DNA from: Rubrolithibacter danxiaensis
GTDB taxonomy: Bacteria; Bacteroidota; Bacteroidia; Sphingobacteriales; Sphingobacteriaceae
Assembly (NCBI RefSeq): GCF_047272945.1
Contig: NZ_JBKOPS010000001.1
Coordinates: forward strand, 372,001-436,000
Length of the DNA stretch: 64,000 nt
Direction of reading: 5' to 3'
The position numbers were made by a program, and so were the translations under genes. How positions within the stretch are numbered: the stretch's first letter is position 1; each line of letters begins with the position of its first letter. Under the pieces are notes generated by a model. That model made no database searches and had not been told where the DNA came from. It saw nothing but the letters and a program-made list of their open reading frames with translations. Of this stretch, positions 52,732-61,442 are shown in pieces.

Positions 52732-54006
52732 ATGGCAGTTGACGTTTTATTAGGCCTTCAATGGGGCGACGAAGGAAAAGGAAAAATTGTGGACGTTCTG
52801 AGCCCTGAATATGATTTGATAGCACGCTTTCAAGGCGGGCCAAATGCAGGGCATACACTTGAGTTCGATAATCAGAAATACGTACTGAACACAATTCCCT
52901 CCGGGATTTTCAATGAAAAAACCATGAATCTGATTGGAAATGGTGTAGTAATTGATCCGATAATTTTAAAACGGGAACTTGATAATCTTAAAAAAAGTGG
53001 TTTTGATCCTGTTGAAGCTAAAAAGCTAGTTATTGGCCGCAAAGCGCACCTGATACTTCCAACACACCAGCTTTTGGATGCCGCATCAGAAAGCCGCATG
53101 GGAGAAGGCAAAATCGGATCAACTTTAAAAGGAATAGGCCCGACTTACATGGATAAAACCGGAAGGAACGGACTTCGTGTAGGTGATATCCTGCTTCCGG
53201 ACTTTATTGAGCGCTACGAAAAGCTGGTAAACAAGCATAAATCCATCCTTTCGCACTATGGAGAAATTCCGGACTTTTCTCAAAAGGAAAGGGCGTTTTT
53301 TGAAGCTATAGAATTTTTAAGGACCATTCCGCAGGTTGACAGTGAACATTTTGTTAATAAATATCTTAAAGAAGGAAAAACGGTACTTGCCGAAGGTGCT
53401 CAGGGTACCATGCTGGATGTTGATTTTGGATCTTACCCTTTTGTAACTTCTTCAAATACAACCACAGCGGGTGCTTGCACAGGATTGGGTGTTGCTCCAC
53501 AAAAGATTGGAAAAGTGATAGGCATTTTTAAAGCTTATTGTACACGTGTTGGTGGCGGCCCTTTTCCAACAGAACTGCACGATGAAACTGGAGAAGAACT
53601 TCGTAAGGTAGGACATGAATTTGGGGCAACTACCGGCCGTCCCAGAAGATGTGGTTGGATTGATCTTCCTGCCTTAAAATATGCAATTATGCTGAATGGC
53701 GTAACCGAACTTGTTATGACAAAGGCTGATGTTTTAAGCGGATTTTCTAAAATCAATGTTTGCACACATTATCAGTATAATGGTGAGGTAATTGATTACA
53801 TGCCGTATGATATTTGCTCTGTTCCTGCAGTTCCGGTATTAAAGGAACTTGAAGGATGGAATGAGGATTTAACAGAGATCCGATCGCCTGAGCAAATCCC
53901 TGCTAAATTACAGGCTTATTTAGAATACCTGGAAACAGAGCTGCAGGTTCCTGTACGATATTTATCTGTAGGGCCAGACAGAGTACAAACGCTGATTCTA
54001 AACTAA
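52732..54006 (+). CDS. purA: Adenylosuccinate synthetase
   Basis: GTP-dependent ligase (424 aa) condensing IMP and aspartate in AMP synthesis. The P-loop is QWGDEGKGKIVDVLS at the N-terminus. Also present are QGGPNAGHTLEFDNQKYVLN, GIGPTYMDKTGRNGLR, EGAQGTMLDVDFGSYPFVTS, the IMP-binding TRVGGGPFPTE and RRCGWIDLPALKYA. Full length and intact. It begins 23 bp after the fur-like stop. Confidence 0.97.
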   Translation: MAVDVLLGLQWGDEGKGKIVDVLSPEYDLIARFQGGPNAGHTLEFDNQKYVLNTIPSGIFNEKTMNLIGNGVVIDPIILKRELDNLKKSGFDPVEAKKLVIGRKAHLILPTHQLLDAASESRMGEGKIGSTLKGIGPTYMDKTGRNGLRVGDILLPDFIERYEKLVNKHKSILSHYGEIPDFSQKERAFFEAIEFLRTIPQVDSEHFVNKYLKEGKTVLAEGAQGTMLDVDFGSYPFVTSSNTTTAGACTGLGVAPQKIGKVIGIFKAYCTRVGGGPFPTELHDETGEELRKVGHEFGATTGRPRRCGWIDLPALKYAIMLNGVTELVMTKADVLSGFSKINVCTHYQYNGEVIDYMPYDICSVPAVPVLKELEGWNEDLTEIRSPEQIPAKLQAYLEYLETELQVPVRYLSVGPDRVQTLILN

Positions 54007-54030
54007 GACTTCAGCTACGCTTATTTTAGC

Positions 54031-55308
54031 ATGCTGAAGGAAAATACATATCAGTTACAACACAAAGAGCTGTTTAAATATAAAGCTTTGGAATGGGCTG
54101 CTTCGTTTGAGGTAGCCTGTTTTTTTGATTCAAATGGCTTTGCTGATCCGTATTCCGCTTTTGATGTTTTAATAGCTGCAGGAAGCAAATCCGAATTAAA
54201 AGCAGCTACCGGAAATGCCTTTGCAGAATTACAATCATTTTTGGATTCGCATAAAAGCTGGGCTTTGGGCTTTCTTAGCTATGACCTTAAAAATGAAACC
54301 GAAGACCTGAAATCTTCAAATCCAGACCAACTCCATTTTCCTGATCTTTTCTTTTTTGTTCCCGAACACCTGATTTTAATAAAATCTCAATCTATACAAA
54401 TACGTTCTGAAAATCCGGATGAAGTTTATGAAAACATCTTGAAATGCGTTCCGTCTGATAACAATATCGGGTATCCAGGACAGGTAAAGCAACGGTTTGA
54501 AAGATCGGAATATATCGCTGCAGTAGACCAGCTAAAACATCATATCTCTGTGGGAGATATTTACGAAATTAATTTTTGCCAGGAATTTTACTCTGATCAC
54601 TCGTCTGTTAATCCTGTTGAAGTGTATAAAAAATTAAATCAGATATCTCCCACCCCTTTTTCAAATTTTTTCAGGCTAAAAGATAAATACATACTTTCTG
54701 CTACTCCTGAGCGGTTTTTAAGAAAAAGGAAATCCAAGCTTATCTCGCAGCCAATAAAAGGAACCGCAAAAAGAAGTGATAAAGCAGCAGAAGACATCGC
54801 AATAAAAAAAAGTTTAAGAGAAAACTTAAAAGAACAGGCCGAAAATGTAATGATTGTTGACCTCGTCAGGAACGACCTTACGAAGTCTGCTATTCCCAAT
54901 ACGGTAAAAGTAGAAGAACTATTTGGCATATATAGCTTTAAACAGGTTCACCAAATGATTTCTACAGTTGTATGTGAAGCAAATCCACTTCTTCCAGTTA
55001 CACAACTGATTAAAAATACCTTTCCAATGGGATCCATGACGGGCGCACCGAAAATTCGTTCTATGCAATTAATTGAGCAATATGAACGTACAAAAAGAGG
55101 CATATTTTCAGGAGCTGTAGGATATTTTTCTCCCGATGGCGATTTTGATTTCAATGTGATTATCCGAACGCTTTTGTACAATTCTTCTTCTAAATATCTT
55201 TCTTTCCAAACCGGAAGTGCTATTACTTTTGATTCTGCTCCGGATAAAGAATATGAAGAGTGCCTGTTAAAAGCAAAAGCTATTCTGGAGGTGTTGCAGG
55301 GTGGATAA
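54031..55308 (+). CDS. pabB: Aminodeoxychorismate synthase component I
   Basis: Chorismate-utilising enzyme (425 aa) making 4-amino-4-deoxychorismate for folate. The C-terminal domain has QPIKGTAKRSD, where the lysine in PIKGT distinguishes PabB from anthranilate synthase TrpE (PIAGT), along with ENVMIVDLVRNDL, MGSMTGAPKIRSMQLIEQYE and YFSPDGDFDFNVIIRT. The N-terminal part (1-170) is divergent. No pabA amidotransferase is adjacent; a PabC-like enzyme lies at 42854. Confidence 0.9.
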   Translation: MLKENTYQLQHKELFKYKALEWAASFEVACFFDSNGFADPYSAFDVLIAAGSKSELKAATGNAFAELQSFLDSHKSWALGFLSYDLKNETEDLKSSNPDQLHFPDLFFFVPEHLILIKSQSIQIRSENPDEVYENILKCVPSDNNIGYPGQVKQRFERSEYIAAVDQLKHHISVGDIYEINFCQEFYSDHSSVNPVEVYKKLNQISPTPFSNFFRLKDKYILSATPERFLRKRKSKLISQPIKGTAKRSDKAAEDIAIKKSLRENLKEQAENVMIVDLVRNDLTKSAIPNTVKVEELFGIYSFKQVHQMISTVVCEANPLLPVTQLIKNTFPMGSMTGAPKIRSMQLIEQYERTKRGIFSGAVGYFSPDGDFDFNVIIRTLLYNSSSKYLSFQTGSAITFDSAPDKEYEECLLKAKAILEVLQGG

Positions 55309-55391
55309 ATTTCGGCGAAACTCAGTTTTAATTCCAGGTTCTGCCTAGGAAAACTCTTAACAGGATAAGTTGAAAGCAGTGGTAAACAAAT

Positions 55392-55418
55392 AAGCCTTTT
55401 CAATAATTGAAAAGGCTT
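55392..55418. terminator. Inverted repeat between convergent genes
   Basis: A perfect 12-bp stem AAGCCTTTTCAA / TTGAAAAGGCTT with a 3-nt loop, placed between pabB and the M48 protease. T-runs are weak on both sides, but the position fits a bidirectional terminator. Confidence 0.65.
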
Positions 55419-55461
55419 CATTAAAAAAAGGTTGTTCTTCTACCTTGCTTAGTAATACTTT

Positions 55462-56250
55462 TTAAGGTTTATAGTATTTTTGAGCTTCAGGCAAGCGTTT
55501 CTGAAGATTCCGTATACGGGTTTCATCACTCGGGTGAGTACTTAAAAATTCTGGCGGAGCACCACTTCCTTCTTTAGCACTTGCCATTCTTTGCCAGAAG
55601 TCGATTGCCTTAGCAGGATTATAACCTGCCATTGCCATAAAGATCAAACCGAGACGGTCTGCTTCACTTTCCTGATTGCGGGAATATTTGAGCAGTGCTA
55701 ACTGGCCGCCCAAACCATATAGCTGGCCAATTATTTCAGACCCGCCTGAAGCCACTCCTACCACGCCTCCACCCAACTGCGCTGCTGTCATTTGAGATGC
55801 TCGTTCTGACGCATGGTGGGCAATTGCATGCGCAATTTCGTGCCCCATTACTGTTGCTAATCCTGCATCAGTTGCTGTAACTGGTAAAATTCCGGTATAA
55901 ACTGCCACTTTACCTCCCGGCATACACCATGCATTGATTTCTTTACTTTCTACCAGATTAAATTCCCAGTTGTAGTTATACTGATCGCCATAGCCATTTT
56001 CTCTCATATATCTGTCAATGGCAGACGCGATCTTATTTCCAATAGATTTTACTCTTTGTGCATCAGCAGAGTTTTTAATAACCTTGGTTTTGGGATCGCC
56101 TAGAAATTGTTTGTAAGCCTGGGTTGCTTCTTGCTGTATTTGTGATTCGTCTACCAGGCTAAGCTGCTTCCTTCCGGTTAAAGGAACTGTTGCACAGGCA
56201 GCCAGCAGCAGTACGAATAAAAAAATTAAGTTAAATTTAAGTCCTTTCAT
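55462..56250 (-). CDS. M48-family metalloprotease lipoprotein
   Basis: Periplasmic or outer-membrane-attached zinc protease (262 aa) resembling LoiP/YcaL. The lipobox LLAAC lies in the signal peptide (cysteine at about 19), followed by CATVPLTGRKQLSLV, a common family start. The zinc motif is VMGHEIAHAIAHHASERA, with the third ligand in NQESEADRLGLIFMA. Thought to act in envelope protein quality control. It starts 31 bp downstream of plsY. Confidence 0.9.
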   Translation of the reverse strand: MKGLKFNLIFLFVLLLAACATVPLTGRKQLSLVDESQIQQEATQAYKQFLGDPKTKVIKNSADAQRVKSIGNKIASAIDRYMRENGYGDQYNYNWEFNLVESKEINAWCMPGGKVAVYTGILPVTATDAGLATVMGHEIAHAIAHHASERASQMTAAQLGGGVVGVASGGSEIIGQLYGLGGQLALLKYSRNQESEADRLGLIFMAMAGYNPAKAIDFWQRMASAKEGSGAPPEFLSTHPSDETRIRNLQKRLPEAQKYYKP

Positions 56251-56284
56251 ACATTTCTGTTTTGTGCTTTAACATTTAAAAATG

Positions 56285-56932
56285 TCAGGCGGTTTTTCTC
56301 TTAAAGAGATTTACCTTGGATTCTTTCCCTTTTAATATCCGCTCAATGTTTTTTTGATGTGTAACCAGGATCAGTACACAGATGCACATTCCATATAATA
56401 CCAATGAGCGCAGCGAGGTATGGAATACAAATATTACACTAAGAGGGAACGTAAATCCAGCAGCTATTGAGCTTAATGAAACGTAATTTGATAGTAATAA
56501 TACTATTAAAAAAACACTCACACACAGCATAGCTGCCTCGAAATGTACTGCCAATATCATTCCAAATAATGTTGCTATACCTTTCCCCCCTCTAAAACCG
56601 GCAAAAACAGGAAATAAATGGCCCATAACCGCGGTAATTCCTAAAGCAAGCTGATAGTTAACAAATTGTACGGAATTTTGAGGGCCTGTAACAGAAAGAC
56701 CTATTAAATATACAAGATTGGTAGCAGTCCATCCTTTGAAAATATCAATAAGCATCACGCTGATACCTGCTTTTTTTCCTAATACCCTGAATGTATTGGT
56801 AGCTCCGGCATTTCCGCTTCCATATTCTCTTACATCTATACCATAAAACGCCTGGCCGATCCAAACTGCGGTAGGAATTGATCCGAAAAGATACGCTGCC
56901 AAAAGTGCTGAAATCGAGTATATAGATATCAT
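56285..56932 (-). CDS. plsY: Glycerol-3-phosphate acyltransferase PlsY
   Basis: Membrane enzyme of 215 aa transferring acyl groups from acyl-phosphate to glycerol-3-phosphate, the first step of phospholipid synthesis. Characteristic loops are YLFGSIPTAVWIGQ, REYGSGNAGATNTFRVLGKK and FAGFRGGKGIATLFG, lying between about five membrane spans. Length and motifs are standard. Confidence 0.95.
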   Translation of the reverse strand: MISIYSISALLAAYLFGSIPTAVWIGQAFYGIDVREYGSGNAGATNTFRVLGKKAGISVMLIDIFKGWTATNLVYLIGLSVTGPQNSVQFVNYQLALGITAVMGHLFPVFAGFRGGKGIATLFGMILAVHFEAAMLCVSVFLIVLLLSNYVSLSSIAAGFTFPLSVIFVFHTSLRSLVLYGMCICVLILVTHQKNIERILKGKESKVNLFKRKTA

Positions 56933-56989
56933 TCGCCTGCAATAATACTAAAACTAAAACCTCATTTAACTGAAAGTTTTACTTTAAAT

Positions 56990-57847
56990 TTATTCTACTG
57001 TTGCCTTTAAACTCATATCCAGACTCTTAACAGAATGAGTTAATGCTCCCATAGAAATATAGTCAACTCCACATTCGGCATATTCATAAACATTCTCTTC
57101 AGTTATTCCACCTGATGCTTCTGTGATAAATCTTCCATTGACTAACTCAACGGCCTGTTTTAAAGTTTGATAATCGAAATTATCTAAAAGTATTCTATCT
57201 GCACCACCAGCATCTATAACCTGTTTAAGCTCTTCTATGTTTCTTACTTCTATTTCAATATGTAAATTCCTGTTTGTTTTTTTAAGATAATCTTTTGCTC
57301 CTGAAAGAGCTTGTTCAATACCACCTGCATAATCCACATGATTATCTTTTATCAAAATCATATCATACAGTCCAATCCGATGATTTACTCCTCCTCCAAT
57401 TTTAACGGCCGCCTTTTCGAGGAAACGAAGATTCGGGGTAGTTTTGCGGGTATCCAGAACTTTAGTAGACGTATTTTTCAATTTGTTCACAATCCGGCGG
57501 GTAGTTGTTGCAATGCCACTCATGCGTTGCATAGTATTTAAAACAAGTCGTTCAGCTACCAGAATAGAGTGGATGCTACCGCTTACATGTAAAACTATAT
57601 CTCCGGGTTTTACTTCCCTTCCATCCTCTATAAATATTTCTGTTTTAAGGTTAGAATCTACTTCTTTAAAAATTGCATCGGCAACATGAATACCTGCTAA
57701 AACGCCGTTTTCTTTTATTATAAGCCGGGCTTTGCCTTGTTTTCCTGCTGGAATAGTTGCAAGAGAAGTATGATCTCCGTCACCAACATCTTCCGTTAAT
57801 GCCTGTCGGATAAAATTGTGCAATAAATCTTTATTTTCCTCTGTCAT
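56990..57847 (-). CDS. nadC: Nicotinate-nucleotide pyrophosphorylase
   Basis: Quinolinate phosphoribosyltransferase (285 aa) converting quinolinate and PRPP into nicotinate mononucleotide. Motifs include EDVGDGDHTSLATIP, LVLNTMQRMSGIATTTR, TRKTTPNLRFLEKAAVKIGG, and ILIKDNHVDYAGG. The C-terminal EASGGITEENVYEYAECGVD binds phosphate. The ATG at 57847 is used in place of a TTG three codons earlier. nadA and nadB are not in the window. Confidence 0.95.
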   Translation of the reverse strand: MTEENKDLLHNFIRQALTEDVGDGDHTSLATIPAGKQGKARLIIKENGVLAGIHVADAIFKEVDSNLKTEIFIEDGREVKPGDIVLHVSGSIHSILVAERLVLNTMQRMSGIATTTRRIVNKLKNTSTKVLDTRKTTPNLRFLEKAAVKIGGGVNHRIGLYDMILIKDNHVDYAGGIEQALSGAKDYLKKTNRNLHIEIEVRNIEELKQVIDAGGADRILLDNFDYQTLKQAVELVNGRFITEASGGITEENVYEYAECGVDYISMGALTHSVKSLDMSLKATVE

Positions 57848-57880
57848 TTGCCGCAAAAATATAAAAGTTACGAATAAAAC

Positions 57881-58282
57881 TTACTCATTTGCTTCTATTC
57901 GCACTTCTGTAACAAGAAATTTCCCGGCAATATTCTTCATAGAAATCGAGGTACGAAAACTGCCTTTATCTGTAGTAAGGATAAACACCACAAAGCGGTA
58001 ATTCGGATTAGATGTTAAACGATGGATAATCTTTACTCCTGCAGGAGGATGTTTTAAGAAAAAGTCTTTCAAAACAGCTTCTGCCTGTGTTTTTGAATAT
58101 ACATCTTCTTCCGTTAAAACAGTCAGTTCAACATCCGAATCAAAATGATGAGCCAATTCTTTAGAGTTTCCTGTTTTAAACAATGCTGTCAATTCATCAA
58201 TAATATCCACTTTTGCGTAAGATAAAGGCATTATCCAGAGAAGGAAAAAAACTATTGCAATACTGCTAAAGGTTCTGTTCAT
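57881..58282 (-). CDS. Exported DUF4783-like protein
   Basis: A 133-aa protein with a signal peptide (SIAIVFFLLWIMPLSYA) and a small alpha/beta mature domain. The pattern ELTALFKTGNSKELAHHFDSDVEL and FVVFILTTDKGSFRTSISMK matches the Bacteroidota DUF4783 family, similar in fold to NTF2-like proteins. Function unknown. It lies 34 bp upstream of nadC on the same strand, and is divergent from gpmI. Confidence 0.72.
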   Translation of the reverse strand: MNRTFSSIAIVFFLLWIMPLSYAKVDIIDELTALFKTGNSKELAHHFDSDVELTVLTEEDVYSKTQAEAVLKDFFLKHPPAGVKIIHRLTSNPNYRFVVFILTTDKGSFRTSISMKNIAGKFLVTEVRIEANE

Positions 58283-58370
58283 AACGTAATATTAGCAATT
58301 CTTACACGAAAAACATACCATAAAACTCATAAAGTAATTTACAATTTAAAACAACCTGTATATTTGCAGG

Positions 58371-59891
58371 GTGGAAAATAAAAAATTAGCACTCCTTATT
58401 CTGGATGGATGGGGCTATGGAAAACAAGATAAATCAAATGCAATAATTGCAGCCAAAACGCCTTTTTTTAATCATTTATTAGCAACATATCCTAATTCAA
58501 AACTCGAAGCATCAGGTGAAGCGGTTGGCTTGCCCGCCGGCCAGATGGGAAATTCTGAAGTAGGGCATATGAATATTGGTGCCGGAAGAGTTGTGTACCA
58601 GGAATTAGGCCGCATACACAAAGCAGTGCTTGACGGCGAACTCTCCTCCAACCCTGTAATTACAGAAGCTTTTGACTATGCGAAAAGAGAAAATAAGCAA
58701 GTACATTTTATAGGTCTTGTTTCCGACGGCGGGGTTCATTCGCACACCCGTCATTTATTTGGCTTATGCGATGCTGCCCGCAATCATAAAGTTGATAATG
58801 TTTTTATCCACGCATTTTTAGATGGACGAGATACCGATCCTAACTCAGGAGTTGGTTTCATCAGCGAACTGGAAACTTATCTTACCCATTCAACCGGAAA
58901 AATTGCTTCGGCCATAGGCCGTTATTATGCTATGGACCGGGATAATCGCTGGGAAAGAGTAAAACTGGCTTACGATCTGATGGTCAAAGGCGCAGGTACT
59001 CCGTCAACCAGTATAGTTGATTCTATACAGGCCTCTTATGCTGAAGGTGTAACTGATGAGTTTGTTAAACCGATTGTAAAGGTTGATGAGAATGGGAAAC
59101 CGCTGGCGACAATCGAAGATGGCGATGTAGTAATCTGTTTTAACTTCAGAACTGATCGGGGAAGGGAAATAACAATTGCTTTAACTCAAAAAGCGTTTCC
59201 TGAATACGATCTGAAACCTTTGGCGCTGGATTACATCACCATGACCAGCTATGACGATACATTTAAAAATGTTAAAGTAATTTTCAGGAAAGAAGATCTT
59301 ACTCAGACGTTAGGAGAAGTGCTCTCAGAAGCCGGGAAAACGCAGGTACGGATTGCAGAAACAGAAAAATACCCGCACGTTACTTTTTTCTTTTCCGGAG
59401 GACGTGAAAAGGAGTTTGAAGGTGAAAAACGGCTGTTAATTCCTTCGCCAAAAGTTGCTACTTACGATCTGCAACCTGAAATGAGCGCTCAGGGTATCCG
59501 GGATACGATTTGCCAGGAATTGCAGGATAACAAGCCTGATTTTGTATGCCTTAACTTTGCAAACCCAGATATGGTAGGTCATACAGGTGTTTTTGAAGCA
59601 GTTATTAAAGCAGTTGAAACGGTAGACAGTTGTGCACAAAAAGTAGTTGAATGCGGTTTGGAATTAGGCTATTCTTTTATCATCATTGCCGACCATGGCA
59701 ACGCCGATTATATGGTTAATGAAGATGGTTCGCCAAACACAGCCCATACAACAAACCTGGTGCCCTGCATTTTAATAGACAAGGATTATAAATCGATAAA
59801 AGACGGAAAACTGGGCGACATTGCTCCTACCATTTTAAGAATTCTCCAGGTTCCTATTCCGGAAAAAATGACCGGAAATGTTTTAATATAA
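58371..59891 (+). CDS. gpmI: 2,3-bisphosphoglycerate-independent phosphoglycerate mutase
   Basis: Glycolytic mutase (506 aa) with two manganese ions, of the alkaline phosphatase superfamily. It starts at a GTG (58371) giving MENKKLALLILDGWGYG; no ATG is available upstream in frame. The catalytic serine is S62 in GQMGNSEVGHMNIGAGR. HAFLDGRDTDPNSG and the C-terminal HGNADYMVNEDGSPNTAHT supply the substrate and metal sites. A lipoprotein gene follows after 2 bp. Confidence 0.95.
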   Translation: MENKKLALLILDGWGYGKQDKSNAIIAAKTPFFNHLLATYPNSKLEASGEAVGLPAGQMGNSEVGHMNIGAGRVVYQELGRIHKAVLDGELSSNPVITEAFDYAKRENKQVHFIGLVSDGGVHSHTRHLFGLCDAARNHKVDNVFIHAFLDGRDTDPNSGVGFISELETYLTHSTGKIASAIGRYYAMDRDNRWERVKLAYDLMVKGAGTPSTSIVDSIQASYAEGVTDEFVKPIVKVDENGKPLATIEDGDVVICFNFRTDRGREITIALTQKAFPEYDLKPLALDYITMTSYDDTFKNVKVIFRKEDLTQTLGEVLSEAGKTQVRIAETEKYPHVTFFFSGGREKEFEGEKRLLIPSPKVATYDLQPEMSAQGIRDTICQELQDNKPDFVCLNFANPDMVGHTGVFEAVIKAVETVDSCAQKVVECGLELGYSFIIIADHGNADYMVNEDGSPNTAHTTNLVPCILIDKDYKSIKDGKLGDIAPTILRILQVPIPEKMTGNVLI

Positions 59892-59893
59892 AA

Positions 59894-60418
59894 ATGAAGC
59901 TTCTTTTAACGGCAGTTTTATTTGTTATGGCAATAAGTGCTTGTAATAAACAGGATAAAACTGCCCCTAAGTATTATTTTGATCTGAAAAGCTTTTTTGA
60001 TAAAGAAGCAGAAAATCTGAATAGAATTTCTCCGCTCGTTTTAAAAAAAGTACAGAAGAACCAGCAGTCTGAAGAAAAAAAGATTAAAATAAGCAACTGG
60101 AAAAATGAATTGGAATTATTTAAAACTTCCGATCTGAATAAGCCCGCATGGAAAAACAGTTACACTGTTCAGAAACAGGAGAGTAAGCTAATTTATCTGG
60201 CTAAAGATCCTGAATTAAGAACAAGGAAAGTTCAGATTGAATTTACTGAAAAGGGATCAGTAAAAAATATTACTATTAATAATGAGGTTAATAACAGCCT
60301 GTATTCATCAAAAGAAGAACTTATTTATTATCCTGATTCCTTATACCGAATTGTAAAAGAACAGACAGTAAGAGTGTTAGGAGACAATTTTTACAGGATA
60401 CAAGGCCAAATCCAGTAA
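59894..60418 (+). CDS. Small lipoprotein of unknown function
   Basis: A 174-aa predicted lipoprotein with lipobox MAISAC (C17). The mature part contains FDLKSFFDKEAENLN and a later mixed beta region (KVQIEFTEKGSVKNIT). No domain is recognised. It begins 2 bp after the gpmI stop, so it is in the same transcript, though functional linkage to glycolysis is not implied. Confidence 0.75.
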   Translation: MKLLLTAVLFVMAISACNKQDKTAPKYYFDLKSFFDKEAENLNRISPLVLKKVQKNQQSEEKKIKISNWKNELELFKTSDLNKPAWKNSYTVQKQESKLIYLAKDPELRTRKVQIEFTEKGSVKNITINNEVNNSLYSSKEELIYYPDSLYRIVKEQTVRVLGDNFYRIQGQIQ

Positions 60419-60421
60419 AAT

Positions 60422-60458
60422 AAAAAAGAGCTGGATTATTTTTTCCGGCTCTTTTTTA
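60422..60458. terminator. Bidirectional terminator between convergent genes
   Basis: A stem of AAAAGAGC-T-GGA and TCC-G-GCTCTTTT (60424-60435, 60444-60455), with one T-G wobble and an 8-nt loop, with A-run before and T-run after. Confidence 0.85.
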
Positions 60459-60483
60459 TTTCGATCGCTATCTATATAAACTA

Positions 60484-61125
60484 TTATTTATTATTAAGGC
60501 TTGTAATATAAACCTTTACTTTTTTCATTTCATCGGCAATATCCTGTCGGCCGGGATTTGAATCTAAAACATGCTGAAGATCAGAAATAGAAGATTTGAA
60601 TGAATTAGCCGCTAATGATTTATCATAAAATTTAGGAATTTTCTGCCCTTTTAAAATACCATAATCGCGATAAGCGATTGCCCTGTTCTGGTAAAGTTTC
60701 ACATCCTCGGGGTTTAATTCGATCGCCTTTGAAAAATCACGGATACTTGCCTGTAAAAGTTTTTCACGTTCGGCAGGAGAAAGAGAACTGTTCATTTGTA
60801 CAGCAAGTTGATTTCTGGCTTTTCCACGGTAATAATAAGCAGAAACCTCTCCCGGCCTCAACGAAATTACCTGTCCGAAAGAGCTTATTGCTTTTTGGAA
60901 ATCGCCCGAATGATAGTACGAATAACCGAGCATGTACTGCACATTTGCATTGTTATTTTCACTTGGTAAGGCTTTTTCAAGATGTGTTATAGCCATTTTG
61001 AAATTACCGTCAATTAACGCTTTCTGCCCTAATCGTACGTATGGATTTTCTTCTTTTTTAGATTGAGCATCTGCTGCTCCGGAAACAGACAATAGTAAAA
61101 ATGCAACTACAAAAAATGATTTCAT
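60484..61125 (-). CDS. Exported TPR-repeat protein
   Basis: A 213-aa protein with an N-terminal signal peptide (FFVVAFLLLSVSGAADA) and tetratricopeptide repeats at about 28-150: YVRLGQKALIDGNFKMAITH, VQYMLGYSYYHSGDFQKAIS, SAYYYRGKARNQLA, VKLYQNRAIAYRDYG. Probably a periplasmic scaffold. Specific partners cannot be inferred. It is divergent from lon with a 317-bp gap between. Confidence 0.82.
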   Translation of the reverse strand: MKSFFVVAFLLLSVSGAADAQSKKEENPYVRLGQKALIDGNFKMAITHLEKALPSENNNANVQYMLGYSYYHSGDFQKAISSFGQVISLRPGEVSAYYYRGKARNQLAVQMNSSLSPAEREKLLQASIRDFSKAIELNPEDVKLYQNRAIAYRDYGILKGQKIPKFYDKSLAANSFKSSISDLQHVLDSNPGRQDIADEMKKVKVYITSLNNK

Positions 61126-61442
61126 TTAATCTTGAAAAATTTGTTAATTATGTGAATAACGGCAAATAAAGCATTTTATTTCGATGCTTTTCCTTTTACA
61201 ATAATAAATATAAGTTGAACCAGAAACTCCAATTCCTACAAGTTTTTTTAATGTTTAGCATTTTACTGACTTTTTTACAGCCTTTTTATTTACATTTATT
61301 TATTTCAAACAATAAGGGGGAATAATTCAGGGTTATAAGAATATATCAGGAGATTGGCATATTGCTTGTACCACTGCTTAACATTACAAAAAATCAAACG
61401 CACTTTTAGTTTTACTGTCACATTGACTTTGAAAGGAAATTA
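61126..61442. other. Intergenic region upstream of lon
   Basis: A 317-bp AT-rich divergent gap between the TPR gene and lon. I see no ORF, RNA gene or strong hairpin. A GAAAGGAAA stretch directly before the lon ATG may aid ribosome binding. Promoters for both genes must lie here, but no clean -33/-7 pair could be fixed. Confidence 0.4.
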